NCBI GenBank assembly: GCA_905235345.1
Contig: CAJOLO010000035.1
Location: 1-18,617, forward strand
From: an uncultured Lachnospiraceae bacterium
GTDB taxonomy: Bacteria > Bacillota > Clostridia > Lachnospirales > Lachnospiraceae
Direction of reading: 5' to 3'
Length of the DNA stretch: 18,617 nucleotides
Shown: piece by piece, positions 16,208 to 18,617 of the stretch
Position numbering within the stretch: position 1 is the first letter of the stretch
Layout of the letters: each line of letters opens with the position of its first letter
Made by a program: the position numbers and the translations under genes
The notes under the pieces: model-generated
What the model was told of the DNA's origin: nothing
Databases searched by the model: none
The model's input: only the letters and a program-made list of their open reading frames with translations

Positions 16208-16498
16208 TAGACGAAGATGCGCACGAATCTGCAGAGGAAGACCGCTAAAGCGGTCGCAAATCCGGCGCCAAGTCTCGCTTGCGAGACTTGAATAGATGGA
16301 ATATGCCCTCCGGCTCTAAGTAATGTATAGGCGAGGGCAGGATTTTAACGTAGTCGGAGAAATTTCCCCACTTCTAAGCTATAGCGTAGGTGAGGATGAA
16401 AAACACAGTCAGTCGGTGGAAGGAATCCGACCGAAGCGAGTCTTTGACATCGCAAACGTCTATATAGCAGAGAAATAAATGAGGAGGTAGCGTATATT
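16208..16498 (+). promoter_or_regulatory. Hairpin-rich leader (about 290 nt) upstream of the FHA gene; possible riboswitch or ncRNA
   Basis: A GC-richer island inside AT-rich DNA with at least five hairpins. H1: 16240-16255, perfect (GACCGC/GCGGTC). H2: 16270-16289, up to 9 bp perfect with a tiny loop. H3: 16304-16310 with 16333-16339. H4: 16366-16395, an imperfect hairpin. H5: 16412-16416 with 16427-16431. H3 and H4 share a loop motif of the form TCTAAG...TAGG.GAGG. The 5' arm of H2 (16270-16280) could instead pair with 16434-16444 with one mismatch. No ORF fits the region. The ribosome site GAGGAGG (16481-16487) and ATG 16499 follow. It may be a cis-regulatory RNA, a free ncRNA or a relic of a mobile-element end RNA. 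I recognise no Rfam-type class with confidence. Confidence 0.5.
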
Positions 16499-17014
16499 AT
16501 GAGAATGGTAAAATGCTTTAAAGGCCATATGTATAATGCAGAGAAATTCTCCGGTTGTCCACAGTGCGCTGTGCTTGAGGCAGGCGGGAAGATTACGGAT
16601 ATGGCAGATGGCATTCAGGATGAGATAGATACGGAAGATCCGGTTACTGTAAAGCGGCAGGTATATGAGATTGTAGGAAGGCGTAAAGTTGTTGGTTGTC
16701 TTATCTGTGTCGAGGGCATGATGAGGGGAGAAGGTTTTTTCCTTGTTGAGGGAGACAATGATATAGGCAGAGGTGCTAATCTTGAGGTGGTACTCTCTAA
16801 GGAAATAACGGTTTCGAGAAAGGCACATGCATGTATAACGTATGACGCGGAACATAATGAATATGTATTGTCGGTTGCTGAGGGCAAGAAGGATGTACTG
16901 TATGATGGGATAATGGTGGAGAAACCAATATCTATAAAAAGTGGCAAGCTCCTTCGAATCGGTAACTGTAGTTTAAGATTTGTGGCATTTTGTGATGATG
17001 ATTTTTCTTGGTAA
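16499..17014 (+). CDS. Small FHA-domain protein with N-terminal metal-ribbon motif
   Basis: A 171-residue protein, probably cytoplasmic (no signal peptide or helix). The N-terminus KCFKGHMYNAEKFSGCPQC holds a C6...H10...C20-x2-C23 set, a short metal-binding ribbon that I recall preceding FHA domains in other Lachnospiraceae proteins. Residues about 64-165 form an FHA domain: FFLVEGDNDIGRG (GR at 90-91), VSRKAH (105-110) and LLRIGNCSLRFV. The 'NG' phosphothreonine-contact motif is replaced by a YDG turn (135-137), so binding may be altered. It probably reads phosphothreonine made by the kinase at 14367. The start ATG 16499 follows GAGGAGG (16481-16487) with a long 11-nt spacer; the ATG at 16505 is further off. 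The gene has its own leader region, so it may be transcribed apart from the kinase. Confidence 0.83.
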   Translation: MRMVKCFKGHMYNAEKFSGCPQCAVLEAGGKITDMADGIQDEIDTEDPVTVKRQVYEIVGRRKVVGCLICVEGMMRGEGFFLVEGDNDIGRGANLEVVLSKEITVSRKAHACITYDAEHNEYVLSVAEGKKDVLYDGIMVEKPISIKSGKLLRIGNCSLRFVAFCDDDFSW

Positions 17015-17033
17015 AAGAGTAGAAACTTTGGTA

Positions 17034-17065
17034 CACTGTAGGCGGTTTTAACAGATATTACAGTG
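17034..17065 (+). other. Weak inverted repeat after the FHA gene
   Basis: A 7-bp perfect inverted repeat (17034-17040 with 17059-17065) with an 18-nt loop and no T-run. It might mark the transcript end, but it is too weak to call a terminator. Confidence 0.25.
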
Positions 17066-17157
17066 CTAAGATAGATGTCATGTCGTCAATCTGACTTGAT
17101 TGAGTAAACTAGAACATATCTATGCTATTCTCAAACCTATCATAAAATAATGTTGAA

Positions 17158-17186
17158 TTGTACTATGGAATTATGTATATTATAAA
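17158..17186 (+). promoter_or_regulatory. Candidate sigma-A promoter for the AAA-ATPase-like gene
   Basis: TTGTAC (17158-17163), a 17-nt spacer, then TATAAA (17181-17186), 54 nt upstream of the GTG start at 17241. Both hexamers match the sigma-A consensus in four or more positions. Confidence 0.5.
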
Positions 17187-17240
17187 TTAAGAAACAGACA
17201 GAATGACGTGATAGGACATATTTTTGAGGAGGTATTTCCT

Positions 17241-18617
17241 GTGAAGAAGATCGGAATCGGATATGAGAATTACAAAGAATTTGTGGATCGGGATATGTAT
17301 TATATAGACAAGACATTACTGATTCGTGATGTTGTGGAAAAGGGCGGGAAAGTTACTCTGTTTACCCGTCCTCGTCGTTTCGGAAAGACACTTGCCCTCT
17401 CCACACTGCAGACCTTCTTTGAGGACGAACGGAAAGCTGACGGAACACATGCGGACAACAGACGGTACTTTGATGGAAAGAAAATTATGGAAGCCGATGA
17501 CGAGATACTTTCCGGGATGGGGAAGTATCCTGTGATCAAGCTGTCACTTAAGTCTGCGAAGCAGCCGGATTATCTTACGGCATTCAAGAAGTTGAGAGAG
17601 GAGATCATCCGGGAATATAAAAGACATTCATATCTGTGGAAGGATGATATTTTGCCGGATGATGAGAGAGCACAGCTTGCCAAACTGCTTGTTCCTGCCA
17701 ATGATGAGGATCTTGATAATGATCGCAAGATCAGTGCGGAGATAGCCCGTTACTCCACTTCTCTTAAGACACTTTCTGAAGTACTTAAGGAATATCATAA
17801 TGAGAATGTCATCATTCTTCTCGATGAATATGATGTACCGCTGGAAAATGCTTATTATAATGGCTTTTATGATGAGATGGTAGGATTTATCCGCTCTCTT
17901 TTTGAATCCTGCCTCAAGACCAATGATGCACTGGAATTTGCTGTCGTAACCGGATGTCTTCGCATAAGTAAGGAGAGCATATTCACAGGCCTTAACCATC
18001 TGGAGATTAATTCCATTCGTGACGAGAATTTTGCGGAGGGTTTTGGCTTTACGGAGGAAGAAACGGAAAATATGCTTCGCGACTACGGAATGGAAGACAG
18101 AATACCGGAGGCGAAGGACTGGTATAACGGATATATTTTCGGGAAGGAAGAAATTTATAATCCATGGAGTGTTATCAATTATGTAAATTCCATTGTCAAT
18201 AAGGGAAGACAGTTCCCGGAACCCTACTGGTCGAATACATCCTCTAACCAGATCATCAAAGATATGGTCTGGCAGGCAGATGAGGACATGAGAAAAGAAT
18301 TAAATACACTGATCGAGGGAGGCACTATAGAAAAGAAGATTCATGAGAATATCACCTATGATGATATCCATGAGTCCGAGGATAATCTGTGGAATTTCCT
18401 GTTCTTTACCGGATACATGAAGAAGGTTTCTGAGAGACAGGAGGGCAAGAATGTTTATGTGACCATGCAAATCCCCAACATGGAGATTGGAAGTATATAT
18501 GAAAACCAGATTCGGGGTTGGTTTGATAAGGTAGTAAAGGATTCGGACAAATCCATTCTTTATAAAGCGGTGTTAGAAGGGGACACCGACCGGATCGAAG
18601 AATATGTAAGCGACCTT
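17241..18617 (+). CDS. AAA-ATPase-like / PD-(D/E)XK-family protein, N-terminal part
   Basis: An open frame of 459 codons runs to the window end, so the C-terminus is missing. It starts with GTG 17241, eight nt after a strong GAGGAGG (17226-17232). The opening 'KKIGIGYENYKEFVDRDMYYIDKT' type sequence, the P-loop-like TRPRRFGKT (42-50), the Walker-B-like IILLDEYDVP (191-200), the TGCLRISKESIF segment (238-248) and the WYNGYIFG/IYNPWS motifs (294-310) identify the AAA-ATPase_like family (Pfam PF09820 type). Its members usually end in a PDDEXK_9 nuclease-like domain, which would lie mostly beyond the window. The family is abundant, often multicopy, in gut Firmicutes and Bacteroidetes. Its biological role is not settled; defence or mobile-element links have been proposed only by analogy. 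The gene appears to have its own promoter and is probably independent of the FHA/kinase cluster. Confidence 0.88.
   Translation, partial: MKKIGIGYENYKEFVDRDMYYIDKTLLIRDVVEKGGKVTLFTRPRRFGKTLALSTLQTFFEDERKADGTHADNRRYFDGKKIMEADDEILSGMGKYPVIKLSLKSAKQPDYLTAFKKLREEIIREYKRHSYLWKDDILPDDERAQLAKLLVPANDEDLDNDRKISAEIARYSTSLKTLSEVLKEYHNENVIILLDEYDVPLENAYYNGFYDEMVGFIRSLFESCLKTNDALEFAVVTGCLRISKESIFTGLNHLEINSIRDENFAEGFGFTEEETENMLRDYGMEDRIPEAKDWYNGYIFGKEEIYNPWSVINYVNSIVNKGRQFPEPYWSNTSSNQIIKDMVWQADEDMRKELNTLIEGGTIEKKIHENITYDDIHESEDNLWNFLFFTGYMKKVSERQEGKNVYVTMQIPNMEIGSIYENQIRGWFDKVVKDSDKSILYKAVLEGDTDRIEEYVSDL

Noticed and set aside
16208..16498. Degraded TnpB transposase (IS200/IS605) with omega RNA
   Set aside because: The H4 hairpin recalls right ends of such elements, but I found no TnpB or TnpA reading frame or remnant nearby. 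I keep it only as one alternative for the leader's origin.
16345..16614. Antisense ORF across the leader and FHA start
   Set aside because: It overlaps the structured leader and a clear FHA gene, and its predicted protein has no recognisable feature.
13216..17014. Type VI or type VII secretion locus
   Set aside because: FHA and kinase genes occur in such loci, but no WXG100, EssC/FtsK-like ATPase, VipA/B, Hcp or YukD-like gene is visible here.

Overview
The window looks like chromosome from a Gram-positive anaerobe of the class Clostridia, most likely Lachnospiraceae (Roseburia/Butyrivibrio/Eubacterium-like). This is inferred from the NAD-linked [FeFe] hydrogenase genes, strong AGGAGG ribosome sites, AT-leaning codon use, BspA-like, GLUG and CAP-domain surface proteins, and 'zinc-ribbon + one membrane helix' proteins. 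Every gene I can support lies on the + strand.

Layout. (1) 1-2341: end of an electron-bifurcating hydrogenase operon, with the C-terminus of a HydB/NuoF-like flavoprotein, a complete HydA catalytic subunit and a perfect 20-bp terminator hairpin. (2) 2583-7311: secreted proteins. A BspA-like leucine-rich-repeat gene is split by a frameshift near 4654-4742 and carries an 11-copy 21-bp tandem repeat in its second half. A secreted CAP-domain protein follows. (3) 7662-13087: two proteins with a cytoplasmic zinc ribbon, one transmembrane helix and an extracytoplasmic domain, flanking a secreted GLUG-repeat protein. (4) 13216-17014: a phospho-signalling cluster. It holds a LytTR DNA-binding protein fused to an FHA domain, a membrane Ser/Thr kinase of the 'KEYFP' type with one PASTA-like domain 5 nt downstream, and a small metal-ribbon + FHA protein preceded by a leader of about 290 nt rich in hairpins. 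(5) 17241-end: a GTG-initiated AAA-ATPase-like/PD-(D/E)XK-family protein that runs off the window.

How the genes may work together. The hydrogenase genes are housekeeping fermentation genes, closed off by their own terminator. The rest reads as a surface and signalling island. The kinase faces outward with a PASTA-like domain and a low-complexity tail, and has two FHA (phosphothreonine-reader) proteins beside it. One of those readers carries a LytTR DNA-binding domain. The simplest model is kinase -> phosphothreonine -> LytTR-FHA -> transcription of envelope genes, possibly the secreted proteins next door. This is inferred from domain content and gene order; nothing in the window proves it.

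Most notable non-coding signals: the hairpin-rich leader at about 16208-16498, a two-hairpin leader at 7564-7633, and a near-identical 17-nt extended -10 promoter-like motif at 2470 and 13092. No tRNA, rRNA, CRISPR array or intact insertion sequence was seen.
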